Positions 34,319-42,561 of a stretch of 64,000 nucleotides of DNA are shown piece after piece. The translations under genes were made by a program, and so were the position numbers. The stretch is from contig NZ_LT607755.1 of NCBI RefSeq assembly GCF_900090275.1, positions 3,286,001 to 3,350,000 of the forward strand. Reading direction: 5' to 3'. Below the pieces are notes generated by a model that made no database searches, was not told where the DNA came from, and saw nothing but the letters and a program-made list of their open reading frames with translations. Source of the stretch: Micromonospora zamorensis. GTDB taxonomy: Bacteria > Actinomycetota > Actinomycetes > Mycobacteriales > Micromonosporaceae. Each line of letters begins with the position of its first letter. Within the stretch, counting starts at the first letter, position 1.

Positions 34319-35091
34319 GCCTCCAGACCGGTGCGGGCCGACCCGGCGTCGACCGGGTGGCCAAGGTAGACCTCCTGCACACGCGGGTCCGCCTGGACCT
34401 GCGCCACCGTTCCCTCGCTGAGCACCCGGCCGGCGTGCAGCACTGTGACGCTGCGCGCGAACCGGCGCAGGAAGTCCATGTCGTGCTCGATCACGACGAC
34501 TGTGCGGTCCCGGCTCACCGTCTCCAGCAGGACCCCGGTGGCGTCGCGTTCCTCGTGGCTCATGCCGGCGACCGGCTCGTCGAGCAGCAGCAGCCGCGCG
34601 TCCTGCACCAGCAGCATCCCGATCTCCAGCCACTGCTTCTGCCCGTGCGCGAGCGTCCCGGCGAGGTGCTCGGCCCGTTCGGCCAGACCGATGGTCTCCA
34701 GCGCCGCGGCCACCTCGTCGGGAACGCCGCGACGGCGGCGGGCCAGGGTCGCCCAGCCACGCCGGGCGCCGGCCGCGATGTCGAGGTTCTGCAGCACCGA
34801 CAGCTCCTCGAAGACCGAGGACGTCTGGAAGGTACGCCCGACGCCCAGCCGGCTGATCCGGTGCACCGGGCGGCCCAGCAGTTCGTCGGCGCCGAAGCGG
34901 ACCGAGCCGGTGGCCCGGACCAGGCCGGTGATCGCGTCGACCAGCGTGGTCTTGCCGGCGCCGTTCGGCCCGATCAGGAACCGGATGTCACCGGCGGGCA
35001 CCTCCAGCGAGACGCCGTCGACGGCGGTGAAACCGTCGAAGCTGACCCGCACGTCACGGACGGACAACCCGTCCAGTCGGTCGCCGCTCAT
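34315..35091 (-). CDS. urtD: Urea ABC transporter ATPase UrtD
   Basis: ATP-binding subunit of 258 residues, LivG-like. Walker A GPNGAGKTT, signature LAHGQKQWLEIGMLL (the AHGQKQWLEI form marks UrtD), Walker B LLLLDEPVAGM and MSHEERD. The C-terminus GTVAQVQADPRVQEVYLG is standard for this subunit. It overlaps urtC and urtE by 4 bases each. Confidence 0.95.
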   Translation of the reverse strand: MSGDRLDGLSVRDVRVSFDGFTAVDGVSLEVPAGDIRFLIGPNGAGKTTLVDAITGLVRATGSVRFGADELLGRPVHRISRLGVGRTFQTSSVFEELSVLQNLDIAAGARRGWATLARRRRGVPDEVAAALETIGLAERAEHLAGTLAHGQKQWLEIGMLLVQDARLLLLDEPVAGMSHEERDATGVLLETVSRDRTVVVIEHDMDFLRRFARSVTVLHAGRVLSEGTVAQVQADPRVQEVYLGHPVDAGSARTGLEA

Positions 35092-36275
35092 GCCGCCGGC
35101 ACCTCCGTCCGCCCGGCGCGTCGTCGGCCCAGCGACAACCACCCGCGCCGCAGCGGCGGCGCGGCGACGTCGCGGCGGCGGGCCAACGCCCACAGCGACG
35201 CCAGGCCGCCGGGAAGGAACGCCACCACGACCACGAAGAGCAACCCCTGAAGGTACGTCCAGGTGCCCGGGAACCGCTCCGAGAGGGCGGTACGCGCCCA
35301 GGCCACCGCCACCGCGCCGAGCACCGGCCCGAGCACTGTGGCCCGACCACCCACCGCGACCCCGATGACGAACTCGATCGACGGGACGATGCCGATCAGC
35401 GCGGGCGAGATGATGCCCACCGCGGGCACGAACAGCGCCCCGGCCAGGCCGGCCATCCCGGCCGCGACCACGTACGCGACCAGCTTGACCGAGGCCGGAT
35501 CGTAGCCGAGGAACCGGACCCGTTCCTCGCCGTCGCGGACCGCCACCAGCAGCTCGCCGTAGCGGCTGTGGATGAGTTGACGGGTCAGCGCGAGCAGGGC
35601 CAGCAGTGTGCCGGCGATGATGAAGTAGACCATCCGCTGGTTGACCGGGTCGTCCAGGTCGTAGCCGAAGAAGCCCTTGATGTCGGTGAGCCCGTTGGTG
35701 CCTCCCGTGGTGCCCTGCTGGCCGATCAGCAGGATCACCATCGCCGCGGCGAGGGCCTGGCTGAGGATGGCGAAGTACGCGCCGCGCACACGGCGGCGGA
35801 ACACCAGCGAGCCGAGCCCGAAGGCGACTGCCATCGGCAGCAGCACCGTCGCGGGCAGCGCGAACCACGGGCTGGCGAAGGGCCTCCACCACAGCGGCAG
35901 TTCGTCGAGCTGCCCGTACAGCTGCATGAAGTCCGGCATCCCGGCCGGGCCCGCGTCGGCGAGCTTGAGGTGCATGGCCATCGCGTAGCCGCCGAGGCCG
36001 AAGAAGACGCCCTGGCCGAGGGTGAGCATGCCGCCCCGGCCCCAGGCGATCCCGATGCCGACCGCGACCATGGCGACGCAGAGGTACTTGGCGAGCAGGG
36101 ACAGCCGGAAGTCCGACAAGACCAGCGGCGCGACGGCGAACAGCAGCGCCGCGCCGAGTGCGAAGCCGGCCGCCGTCCGCAGTCGCGAGCGGCCCGCGGG
36201 CCGGCTCGGCGGTACGGCGCTGACGGGTGCCGGGCCGAGGGCGGTGTCGGGCGGCGCGGGGGTGACGGCTGTCAT
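35088..36275 (-). CDS. urtC: Urea ABC transporter permease UrtC
   Basis: Membrane permease of 395 residues. The ATG at 36275 overlaps the urtB stop by 4 bases, better than a longer in-frame start. A Pro/Ala-rich N-terminus of about 30 residues precedes about nine to ten helices. IAWGRGGMLTLGQGVFFGLGGYAMAMHLKLA and TDIKGFFGYDLD belong to the UrtC type of LivM permease, where the GGTNGLTDI loop is diagnostic. Confidence 0.93.
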   Translation of the reverse strand: MTAVTPAPPDTALGPAPVSAVPPSRPAGRSRLRTAAGFALGAALLFAVAPLVLSDFRLSLLAKYLCVAMVAVGIGIAWGRGGMLTLGQGVFFGLGGYAMAMHLKLADAGPAGMPDFMQLYGQLDELPLWWRPFASPWFALPATVLLPMAVAFGLGSLVFRRRVRGAYFAILSQALAAAMVILLIGQQGTTGGTNGLTDIKGFFGYDLDDPVNQRMVYFIIAGTLLALLALTRQLIHSRYGELLVAVRDGEERVRFLGYDPASVKLVAYVVAAGMAGLAGALFVPAVGIISPALIGIVPSIEFVIGVAVGGRATVLGPVLGAVAVAWARTALSERFPGTWTYLQGLLFVVVVAFLPGGLASLWALARRRDVAAPPLRRGWLSLGRRRAGRTEVPAA

Positions 36276-37159
36276 GCGAGGCTCCTGGTCCGCAGCGTGA
36301 ACAGACCCTGTGGCCGCCACTGGAGGAACGCGACGATCGCCACGAACACGATCACCTTGGCGACGCTGAGGGTGGTGAGGTATTCCCCGGTGGCCTGGAG
36401 CACGCCGAGGGCGAAGGCGACGATCACGCTGCCCTTGAGCTGGCCGATCCCGCCGACCACGACGACCAGGAAGGCGTCGATGATCAGGTTGGTGCCCATG
36501 GTCGGGCCGATCGGGCCGAGCAGGGTGAGCGCCACCCCGGCGAGCCCGGCCAGGCCGGAGCCGACGAAGAAGGTGGTCCGGTCGACCCGGGAGGTGGCGA
36601 TCCCGGACACCGCCGCGAGGTCGCGGTTCTGCACGACCGCGCGGATGCGACGCCCGAGTGGGGTGAGGCGCAGCGCCAGGGTGAGCGCCGCGACGGCGGC
36701 CAGCGCCAGGGCCAGGATGAACAGCCGGTTGTTGGCGATGGTCAACCCGCCGGGGAGCGCCACGTTGCCGGTCAGCAGCTCCGGCGCGCGGGTCTGCACG
36801 TTCGGGCTGCCGAAGACGTCGCGGGCCAGTTGTTGCAGCATCAGCGACACACCCCAGGTGACCAGCAGGGTGTCCAGTGGTCGGGCGTACAGCCGGCGGA
36901 TGAGCAGCATCTCCAGCAGCGCGCCCATCGTGCCGGCGACCACGAACGCCACCGGCAGGGCGACGACCAGCGACCAGCCGGCCCCGGTGATGCTCTGCTG
37001 CAGGACGTAGGTGGTGTACGCCCCGGCCATGATGAACTCACCGTGCGCCATGTTGATCACGTTCATTTGGCCGAAGGTCAGCGCGAGGCCGAGCGCGATG
37101 AGCAGCAGCACCGCGCCGATGCTGATGCCGGTGAAGAGTTGACCGAAGAGGACTGTCAC
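36272..37159 (-). CDS. urtB: Urea ABC transporter permease UrtB
   Basis: Membrane permease of 295 residues with a GTG start, LivH-like. MTVLFGQLFTGISIGAVLLL leads into helix 1; LALTFGQMNVINMAHGEFIM is the conserved family segment; SRVDRTTFFVGSGLAGLAGV and GGIGQLKGSVIVAF follow. It starts 75 bases after urtA and overlaps urtC. Length and motifs fit UrtB. Confidence 0.94.
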   Translation of the reverse strand: MTVLFGQLFTGISIGAVLLLIALGLALTFGQMNVINMAHGEFIMAGAYTTYVLQQSITGAGWSLVVALPVAFVVAGTMGALLEMLLIRRLYARPLDTLLVTWGVSLMLQQLARDVFGSPNVQTRAPELLTGNVALPGGLTIANNRLFILALALAAVAALTLALRLTPLGRRIRAVVQNRDLAAVSGIATSRVDRTTFFVGSGLAGLAGVALTLLGPIGPTMGTNLIIDAFLVVVVGGIGQLKGSVIVAFALGVLQATGEYLTTLSVAKVIVFVAIVAFLQWRPQGLFTLRTRSLA

Positions 37160-37234
37160 GGTGGGTACTCCGAACTGCTGGTCGGGTGGCCCGGGCGGTG
37201 CGCGTCGTCGCGCAGCCCGCCCGGGCCGGCGTCG

Positions 37235-38479
37235 TCAGCTCAGGCCGCTCGCCCACGGATAGGTCTTGAGGTACGGGTCCGGCTGCACCGGCTTGCCGGA
37301 GTTCCACACCTCGGTGATCAGACCGTCCGCGCCGATCTTGCCGATCCGGGCGGTCTTGGCGATGTGCTGGGTCTTCCCGTCCACCGTGACCAGGCCCTCC
37401 GGCGCGTCGAAGGTGATCCCGTCCGAGGCGGCGCGGACCTTCTCCACGTCGAAGGCGCCGGCCTTCTCGACCATGGCCTTCCAGAGGTACACGCCGACGT
37501 ACGCGGCCTCCATCGGGTCGCTGGTCGGCTTGTCCGCGCCGAACTTCGCCTTGTACGCGGCCACGAACTTCGAGTTCGCCGCCCCCGGGGTGGTCTGGTA
37601 GTAGTTCCAGGCGGTCAGCTGACCCTCCAGGTACTGGGTGCCGATGCCCTTGACCTCCTCCTCGGCGATCGAGACGGACACCACCGGCATCGCGGCAGCG
37701 GTCAGACCGGCCGACTTGTATTCCTTGAAGAAGGCCACGTTGCTGTCGCCGTTGAGTGTGTTGAAGACGGCATCGGCGCCGGACGACTTGACCTTGTTGA
37801 CGATGGTGCCGAACTCGGTGGATCCGAGTGGGGCGTAATCCTCACCGAGCACCGTCATCCCGTTCGCGGTCGCGTACGCCTTGATGATTTTGTTGGCGGT
37901 GCGGGGAAAGACGTAGTCACTGCCGACCAGATAGACCGACTTCGCCCCCTGCGCCTTGAGGTAGTCGAGCCCGGGAACGATCTGCTGGTTGGTGGTCGCA
38001 CCCGTGTAGAAGATGTAGGGCGACTGTTCGAGGCCTTCGTACTGCACCGGGTAGAACAGCAACGCCTTGTTCTTCTCGAACACCGGCTTGACCGCTTTGC
38101 GACTGGCCGACGTCCAACAGCCGAAGACGGCGGCGACCCGGTCCTCGGAGATGAGCTTCTCGGCCTTCTCCGCGAAGGTCGGCCAGTCCGAGGCGCCGTC
38201 CTCGCCGACCGGCTGGATCTTCTTGCCGAGGACGCCACCGGCCGCGTTGATCTCCTCGACGGCGAGCATGATGGAGTCGCGGACGGTGACCTCGCTGATC
38301 GCCATGGTGCCGGAGAGCGAGTTGAGCAGCCCCACCTTGACGGTGTCGCCGGAGATGTCGGCGGTGACGCCTGTCGCGCCACCCTCGTCGGTGGTCTTGC
38401 TGCCGCACGCGGTCATCGCGGCCGCGGCGACCAGGGTCATGGCGCCCGCCAGGATGCGGCGGCCCCGGAATAGTGACAT
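37235..38479 (-). CDS. urtA: Urea ABC transporter substrate-binding lipoprotein UrtA
   Basis: Periplasmic-type binding protein of 414 residues anchored by a lipobox (AMTAC, lipid on Cys25). [34 protein letters not shown] and VPVQ-like [20 protein letters not shown] are hallmarks of the UrtA/FmdD family for urea or short amides. It is the first structural gene of urtABCDE and is preceded by GGGAGAG. Its message probably carries the structured leader and the 44-codon ORF upstream. Confidence 0.94.
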   Translation of the reverse strand: MSLFRGRRILAGAMTLVAAAAMTACGSKTTDEGGATGVTADISGDTVKVGLLNSLSGTMAISEVTVRDSIMLAVEEINAAGGVLGKKIQPVGEDGASDWPTFAEKAEKLISEDRVAAVFGCWTSASRKAVKPVFEKNKALLFYPVQYEGLEQSPYIFYTGATTNQQIVPGLDYLKAQGAKSVYLVGSDYVFPRTANKIIKAYATANGMTVLGEDYAPLGSTEFGTIVNKVKSSGADAVFNTLNGDSNVAFFKEYKSAGLTAAAMPVVSVSIAEEEVKGIGTQYLEGQLTAWNYYQTTPGAANSKFVAAYKAKFGADKPTSDPMEAAYVGVYLWKAMVEKAGAFDVEKVRAASDGITFDAPEGLVTVDGKTQHIAKTARIGKIGADGLITEVWNSGKPVQPDPYLKTYPWASGLS

Positions 38480-38499
38480 CTACTCTCCCTGCGGTGCAC

Positions 38500-38634
38500 T
38501 CAAGTGGCGAAAGGACGGTCGGTGCGGTCCGGTGGAGCTGACGTGGGCGATGCCGAGGTCGACGGGTGGACGCCGCTCAGGGCACCGGTTCGGATATGGG
38601 CACCGAAAGCGTCGACCGACATGATTGCGCTCAT
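38500..38634 (-). CDS. 44-codon leader ORF upstream of urtA
   Basis: ATG at 38634 preceded by GGGCCGGGAAAC, ending in TGA at 38500, 20 bases before the urtA ATG. The peptide begins MSAIMSVDAFGAHIRTG, then becomes Pro/Ser/Thr-rich with no membrane segment. A second in-frame ATG is at 38622. Position between the intrinsic terminator and urtA fits an upstream regulatory ORF or a small conserved protein. I do not recognise its family. Confidence 0.42.
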   Translation of the reverse strand: MSAIMSVDAFGAHIRTGALSGVHPSTSASPTSAPPDRTDRPFAT

Positions 38635-38684
38635 GTTTCCCGGCCCTTAATTGGCTGTTTCCGCGCGGTCGATCCGACCCGCAC

Positions 38685-38729
38685 GAAAAAACGGCCGGCA
38701 CCGTTGGGGAGGAAACGGTGCCGGCCGTT
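38685..38729 (-). terminator. Perfect intrinsic terminator in the urtA leader
   Basis: On the minus strand, 16-base perfect arms (38729-38714 with 38705-38690) and an 8-base loop are followed at once by six T residues. This is the only textbook rho-independent terminator in the window. It lies 210 bases before urtA and about 175 bases after the upstream receptor gene. Confidence 0.85.
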
Positions 38730-38832
38730 CGGAAAGACGCAGATTTGGTGTCACCACAATGGTCGACGGGCAATTCCGTCGATGGTGGGGACACAGTGGT
38801 GACATCTGACCCGAGGCCAGATACTTCACGCA
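38685..38832 (-). ncRNA. Candidate structured leader RNA or small RNA before urtA
   Basis: From the predicted start near 38832, the minus-strand transcript folds at 38808-38740. A 9-bp helix (TGTCACCAC, 38804-38796, with GTGGTGACA, 38757-38749) extends by 4 bp across a 5-base bulge (38808-38805 with 38743-38740). It encloses a perfect 7-bp hairpin TCGACGG/CCGTCGA with a six-base loop AATTGC. Ten bases later comes the terminator. A competing 5-bp pairing (38787-38783 with 38756-38752) would stack on the inner hairpin and break the outer helix. This layout is typical of a transcription-attenuating riboswitch or a free small RNA. It matches no class I know. Confidence 0.6.
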
Positions 38833-38838
38833 GGAAGC

Positions 38839-38869
38839 ATCTTAGGACGGGATCGGGTGGCACTGTCAA
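38839..38869 (-). promoter_or_regulatory. Promoter of the leader RNA
   Basis: On the minus strand TTGACA (38869-38864) and TAAGAT (38844-38839) are separated by 19 bases. The -35 is a perfect sigma-70/HrdB consensus; the spacing is slightly long. It lies just beyond the stop of the upstream receptor gene, so the leader unit starts independently of it. Confidence 0.65.
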
Positions 38870-38902
38870 GGGTCCGGGCGGGCCGGCTGGCGGCCCCTGG
38901 TC

Positions 38903-39985
38903 TCAGAGCTGGGCAAGCACGGTGAAGTCGAGCCCGTCGGCCTCGGCCAGGTAGATGCGCTGACGGACGTGCCGTTGGCGTAGCAGCAACCGCCCGCGTG
39001 GCCCCTGGTAGGCCACCGTGTCAGCGGCCGTCTCGATGGCCCGCACGTCGAGGGTGCGGGCCTGGCCGATCAGCGCGGCGAGCAGCATCACGCCCTCGTA
39101 GCAGGACTCCCCGAGGCTGCCCAACGGCGGCGCCTCCACCCCGAAGCGACGGACGAACTCGCCGTGGAAGTCGAGGTTCTCCTGGGTGACCAGCCCGGCG
39201 AAGAAGCCCGCCGTGCTGTACAGCCGCCGGGTTGCACCGGCACCGCTGGCGAGCAGCATGTTCTCGTCCATCAGCGTGCTCAGCCGCAGGCACCGCTGAT
39301 CGAGGCCGGATCGGGCGAACGCCCGGTTGAACCGCACCGCGTCCGCACCGACAAGCAGCATCAGCACCCCGTCGGCGTCGCTGTGCTCGATGCGGCGCAG
39401 CACCTCGGTGAAGTCGTGCGCGTCCAACGGCAGGAAGTGCAGGCCCACCACCTGCCCACCGCCGCGCAACGCGTACCGCTGGGCCGCCCGCGCGGTACGG
39501 CGTGGCCACACGTAGTCGTTGCCGACCACGAACCAGCGACGCACCCCCTGCTCTTCCGCGAGCAGCCGCATCGCGGGCCACAGTTGGGCATCCGGCGTCT
39601 CGCTGGTCAGGAAGACCCCCTCGGTGCGTTCACCGCCCTCGTAGAGTGCGGTGTAGACGTACGGCACCCGGTGCGCGACGCGTGGCGCCAGCGCCTGGCG
39701 CACCGACGAGATGTGCCACCCCGTCACCCCCTGCACCGCCCCCACCGACACCAACGCCTCGACCTCGGCGGCCACCTCGGCCGGCGGTGCGCCGCCGTCG
39801 ACCGGCACCAGCCGCACCTCCCGGCCCAGCACACCACCACATCGGTTGATCTCCTCGACCGCGAGCTGCGCGCACAGCTCGCAGGTGGGGCCGAACATGC
39901 CGGCCGGCCCGCGCATCGGGTAGACCAACGCGATGCTGACCACGGCGCGGTCGACGGTCAGCCACGGCGGTGCCGGCGCGGACAT
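38903..39985 (-). CDS. Cytosolic AmiC-like amide/urea receptor
   Basis: Protein of 360 residues with the two-lobed periplasmic-binding fold of UrtA/AmiC but no signal peptide or lipobox; it starts at or near VDRAVVSIALVYPMRGPAGM. EEINRCGGVLGREVRLV, VPYVYTALYEGGERTEGVFL and VGNDYVWPRR parallel UrtA motifs. AmiC in Pseudomonas is the cytosolic amide sensor that controls the ANTAR antiterminator AmiR. No ANTAR gene is next to this one. Placed directly upstream of the urt leader, it is probably a regulatory sensor rather than a transporter subunit. The start could also be a GTG at 39991. Confidence 0.83.
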   Translation of the reverse strand: MSAPAPPWLTVDRAVVSIALVYPMRGPAGMFGPTCELCAQLAVEEINRCGGVLGREVRLVPVDGGAPPAEVAAEVEALVSVGAVQGVTGWHISSVRQALAPRVAHRVPYVYTALYEGGERTEGVFLTSETPDAQLWPAMRLLAEEQGVRRWFVVGNDYVWPRRTARAAQRYALRGGGQVVGLHFLPLDAHDFTEVLRRIEHSDADGVLMLLVGADAVRFNRAFARSGLDQRCLRLSTLMDENMLLASGAGATRRLYSTAGFFAGLVTQENLDFHGEFVRRFGVEAPPLGSLGESCYEGVMLLAALIGQARTLDVRAIETAADTVAYQGPRGRLLLRQRHVRQRIYLAEADGLDFTVLAQL

Positions 39986-40080
39986 GAGCACATGATTGCC
40001 CGGCCCGCGACCGAAGGCCAGGACTCACCACGGACCGGGACACTCGCTACCATGACAGGGCCACCGGACCAGGGAGTTCC

Positions 40081-40539
40081 ATGTCAGACGTGCCCGGGGC
40101 GCCAGCCGACCTGCTGCGCTCGCTCACCCGCGCCGAACGGCTGCTCTCTCGCCGGCTGGGCGCTGTCCTTGCCGAGGACGCGCTGAGCATCGAGGCATGG
40201 CGGGTGCTCTGCCTGCTCGCCGACGGCCAGGGCCACCCGATGAGCGAGGTTTCCGCCGAGGCGTCGCTGCCTCCCGGCACCCTCACCAAACTGGTCGACC
40301 AGCTCGTCGACCGTAACCTCGTCTTCCGCCGGATAGACCCGATGGACCGTCGGCGAATCCGCGCCTACCTCACGGCCCGCGGCCGTCGCGAGCACGATCG
40401 CCTCGATGAGCGGGTGCGGGCCAACCTCGCCGAGCTGGGCATGCCACAGGTCGACGATCTGACCGTTCAGCTCGCCGACCTGATCGGTCGTCTCGACCCG
40501 GCCCGCCGCCGCGCCGACGCGATCGGCCCACACCGCTGA
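40081..40539 (+). CDS. MarR-family transcriptional regulator
   Basis: Winged-helix regulator of 152 residues. MSEVSAEASLPPGTLTKLVDQLVDRNL is the recognition helix region and FRRIDPMDRRRIRAYLT the wing with the conserved D-x-R-S/R-x motif. The ATG is preceded by GGGAG. It is divergent from the AmiC-like receptor (95-base gap) and convergent with a cupin gene. Target and ligand unknown. Confidence 0.92.
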   Translation: MSDVPGAPADLLRSLTRAERLLSRRLGAVLAEDALSIEAWRVLCLLADGQGHPMSEVSAEASLPPGTLTKLVDQLVDRNLVFRRIDPMDRRRIRAYLTARGRREHDRLDERVRANLAELGMPQVDDLTVQLADLIGRLDPARRRADAIGPHR

Positions 40540-40545
40540 CGAGGC

Positions 40546-40920
40546 TCAGTCGACCCTGGTGAGAAGCGGCTTGCCCTTCTCCACGACGTACGTGGCCAGT
40601 TCGACGGCGACGCCGTCGCCGACGTTGCGGGCCTGGTGGTGGACGCCGTACGGCACGGTCAGCGCGTCTCCGACGTTGCACACCATCGGCGGCTGACCTT
40701 CGAGCGTGTACTCCAGAGACCCCTGGAGTACGCAGATGATCTCTTCGCCCGGGTGGAAGTGCTTGAACGGCGGCGAGTCCGGTGTGAACTCCACCCGACT
40801 CTGGACGACCTCACGTCCCGGGATGCTGAGGTCGTGTTTCTGGAGATCGACACGCCACAGCCCCGGCGCCGCCTCCACCGCCGTCGGACTGATGCCCTCG
40901 GGCCGATCTTTCGCACTCAT
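40546..40920 (-). CDS. Cupin-domain protein
   Basis: Single-domain cupin of 124 residues. HFHPGEEIICVLQGSLEY gives the first metal motif (G-x5-HxH-x3,4-E form) and VPYGVHHQARN the second. One domain with both motifs suggests a small metal-binding barrel acting as an enzyme or storage protein. It converges on the MarR gene with a 6-base gap. No reaction can be assigned. Confidence 0.87.
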   Translation of the reverse strand: MSAKDRPEGISPTAVEAAPGLWRVDLQKHDLSIPGREVVQSRVEFTPDSPPFKHFHPGEEIICVLQGSLEYTLEGQPPMVCNVGDALTVPYGVHHQARNVGDGVAVELATYVVEKGKPLLTRVD

Positions 40921-40995
40921 CACGGCCTCCTGTGAGCCGTCGCGGAACGGCAGTCGCCCCGGTTGGCATGGCATTCCGAGGATATGGGCCGCAGA

Positions 40996-41016
40996 CCCGT
41001 CCCGGGCCGGGATGGG
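40996..41016 (-). terminator. Probable terminator after ureD
   Basis: CCCGTCCC (40996-41003) pairs with GGGATGGG (41009-41016), one G-T wobble, with a 5-base loop. It lies 46 bases past the ureD stop, in the 142-base gap before the cupin gene. Confidence 0.45.
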
Positions 41017-41062
41017 CGAACACGAGAGCCGACGACGTGCCGGGGTCGAGTGGGCGCTCGCG

Positions 41063-41779
41063 TCACCCGGTGAGGTGGGCGCGCAGGGTGTGCGCGTCGG
41101 GAGCGGTGGCGGTCCACAGTGTCGCCGGGCCCCCGGCCAATGGCAGTCGGGCGACGGTCCCGTCGACCGCGGCCGGTTCGGCGGGCCGCGACGGGTCGAC
41201 CACCAACAGCGAGCCGGTGGCCGGTGCGCCGCCGAGCACCGCGGGGCCGGCCCAGCCGGGTGCGCGCGGCCCCACGGCGAGGGACTGGCGCAGCAGCGGC
41301 CGGCCCGCGTAGTCGACCTGCGTGTGTACGACGGCACCGCCCGGCGCCTCGCCGTACCGGCCACAGATCAGCTCGTCGCGCCAGCGCAGGCTCGCCCCGG
41401 CGGCCACCGCGACGCGGGACTCGGCGAGGTGCGCGCAGCCGGCCGCCGCGACCAGTTGTTCGGGGAGCCAGTGCAGCGTGGCACCGGCGTGCACCACCGC
41501 GGACACCGCCATCCGGGACACCGCGCCTGGCCGTCCCGGCAGGGCGATCGACGCCGCCACGGTGTGCACCCGCACCGCGGCGCCCGGTCCCACCTCGATC
41601 TCCAACCGCAGGTCGTCGCCGGCCAGCGGGCCGGCCGCCCCGCCGACGAGGTGCACAGTGGCGACACCACCGTCGGCCGGGGTCTGGCGCAGCAGGAGCG
41701 GCGTCTCGCCGTGCAGCTCGACCAGGACCGTGCCGCCCCGGCCGTCGGCCCGGGCGACCAGCCGGGCGAGCGCCCGCAT
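41063..41779 (-). CDS. ureD: Urease accessory protein UreD
   Basis: Nickel-insertion chaperone of 238 residues, forming the UreDFG complex on apo-urease. The beta-helical family pattern shows in ETPLLLRQTPADGGVATVHL, then LVGGAAGPLAGDDL and LHWLPEQLVAAAGCAHLAES. It is shorter than enterobacterial UreD (about 270), as usual in actinobacteria. Its ATG shares one base with the ureG stop (TGATG). Last gene of the operon. Confidence 0.9.
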   Translation of the reverse strand: MRALARLVARADGRGGTVLVELHGETPLLLRQTPADGGVATVHLVGGAAGPLAGDDLRLEIEVGPGAAVRVHTVAASIALPGRPGAVSRMAVSAVVHAGATLHWLPEQLVAAAGCAHLAESRVAVAAGASLRWRDELICGRYGEAPGGAVVHTQVDYAGRPLLRQSLAVGPRAPGWAGPAVLGGAPATGSLLVVDPSRPAEPAAVDGTVARLPLAGGPATLWTATAPDAHTLRAHLTG

Positions 41780-42561
41780 CAGACCGGTCCGGCCGGTACG
41801 GCGAGCGGGTGCAGGGCCGCGTGGTGGGCCAGCTCGTGCCGGATCCAGTCGGCGACCCGGCTCGCCGTCGGGTCTTCCACGATCGACAGGAAGAGGGTCG
41901 GAAGGTCGCCGCGCCGAGCCCGCGCGTCACGGTCCATCACGGCGAGGTCCGCGCCCACCATCGGCGCCAGGTCGGTCTTGTTGATCACGAGGAGGTCGGC
42001 GGCGGTGACCCCCGGGCCGCCCTTGCGGGGCACCTTGTCCCCGCCCGCCACGTCGACCACGAAGATCTGCCGGTCGACCAGGCCCCGGCTGAAGGTCGCG
42101 GTCAGGTTGTCTCCACCGCTCTCCACGAGGACCAGGTCCAACGGGCCGACCGCCTCGGCCAGTTCGTCGACGGCGTCCAGATTGGCGCCGATGTCGTCGC
42201 GGATCGCGGTGTGCGGGCAGCAGCCGGTCTCCACCGCCCGGATCCGAGCCGGGTCCAGCACCCCGGCCCGCCGCAGGAAGTCGGCGTCCTCGGTGGTGTA
42301 GATGTCGTTGGTCACCACGCCGAGCCGCAACTCGTCGGCGAAGGCCCGGCAGAGCGCGGCCACCAGGGCCGTCTTGCCGGACCCGACCGGGCCGCCGATG
42401 CCGACCCGCAGGGCACGACCGGCGCGGGCCAGTGGAGGGTGCGGGTCGACCCCCGGCTCGGGATGGGTGTGCGGGACGCTCTCGTCGTGCAACGGGGCGG
42501 TCGGTGGTGGCGTGGTCGGGTCGACGGGCGCAGCGCTCGGCACAACAGTCTCAGGACGCAA
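41779..42561 (-). CDS. ureG: Urease accessory GTPase UreG
   Basis: SIMIBI-class GTPase that powers nickel delivery, 260 residues from a TTG at 42561 with GGGAGGTG 9 bases before it; a GTG at 42543 and ATGs at 42585 and 42597 are alternatives. P-loop [10 protein letters not shown], nickel site region [13 protein letters not shown] (Cys-Pro-His), LVESGGDN and NKTDLAP are intact. Before the P-loop lies a Pro-rich stretch of about 45 residues with several His (HDES, HTH, HPP). No ureE gene is present, so this tail may hold nickel. Confidence 0.93.
   Translation of the reverse strand: MRPETVVPSAAPVDPTTPPPTAPLHDESVPHTHPEPGVDPHPPLARAGRALRVGIGGPVGSGKTALVAALCRAFADELRLGVVTNDIYTTEDADFLRRAGVLDPARIRAVETGCCPHTAIRDDIGANLDAVDELAEAVGPLDLVLVESGGDNLTATFSRGLVDRQIFVVDVAGGDKVPRKGGPGVTAADLLVINKTDLAPMVGADLAVMDRDARARRGDLPTLFLSIVEDPTASRVADWIRHELAHHAALHPLAVPAGPV

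Noticed and set aside
38740..38808. ANTAR (AmiR/NasR) dual-hexaloop target in the urtA leader
   Set aside because: The inner hairpin does have a six-base loop (AATTGC) but its G is at position 5, not 4, and no second matching hexaloop is present. Match not claimed.
38685..38832. Guanidine riboswitch (ykkC or mini-ykkC types)
   Set aside because: The conserved ykkC core and ACGR tetraloop pairs are not seen.
38903..39985. Second UrtA transporter subunit
   Set aside because: No signal peptide or lipobox in any plausible start, so a cytosolic sensor is more likely.
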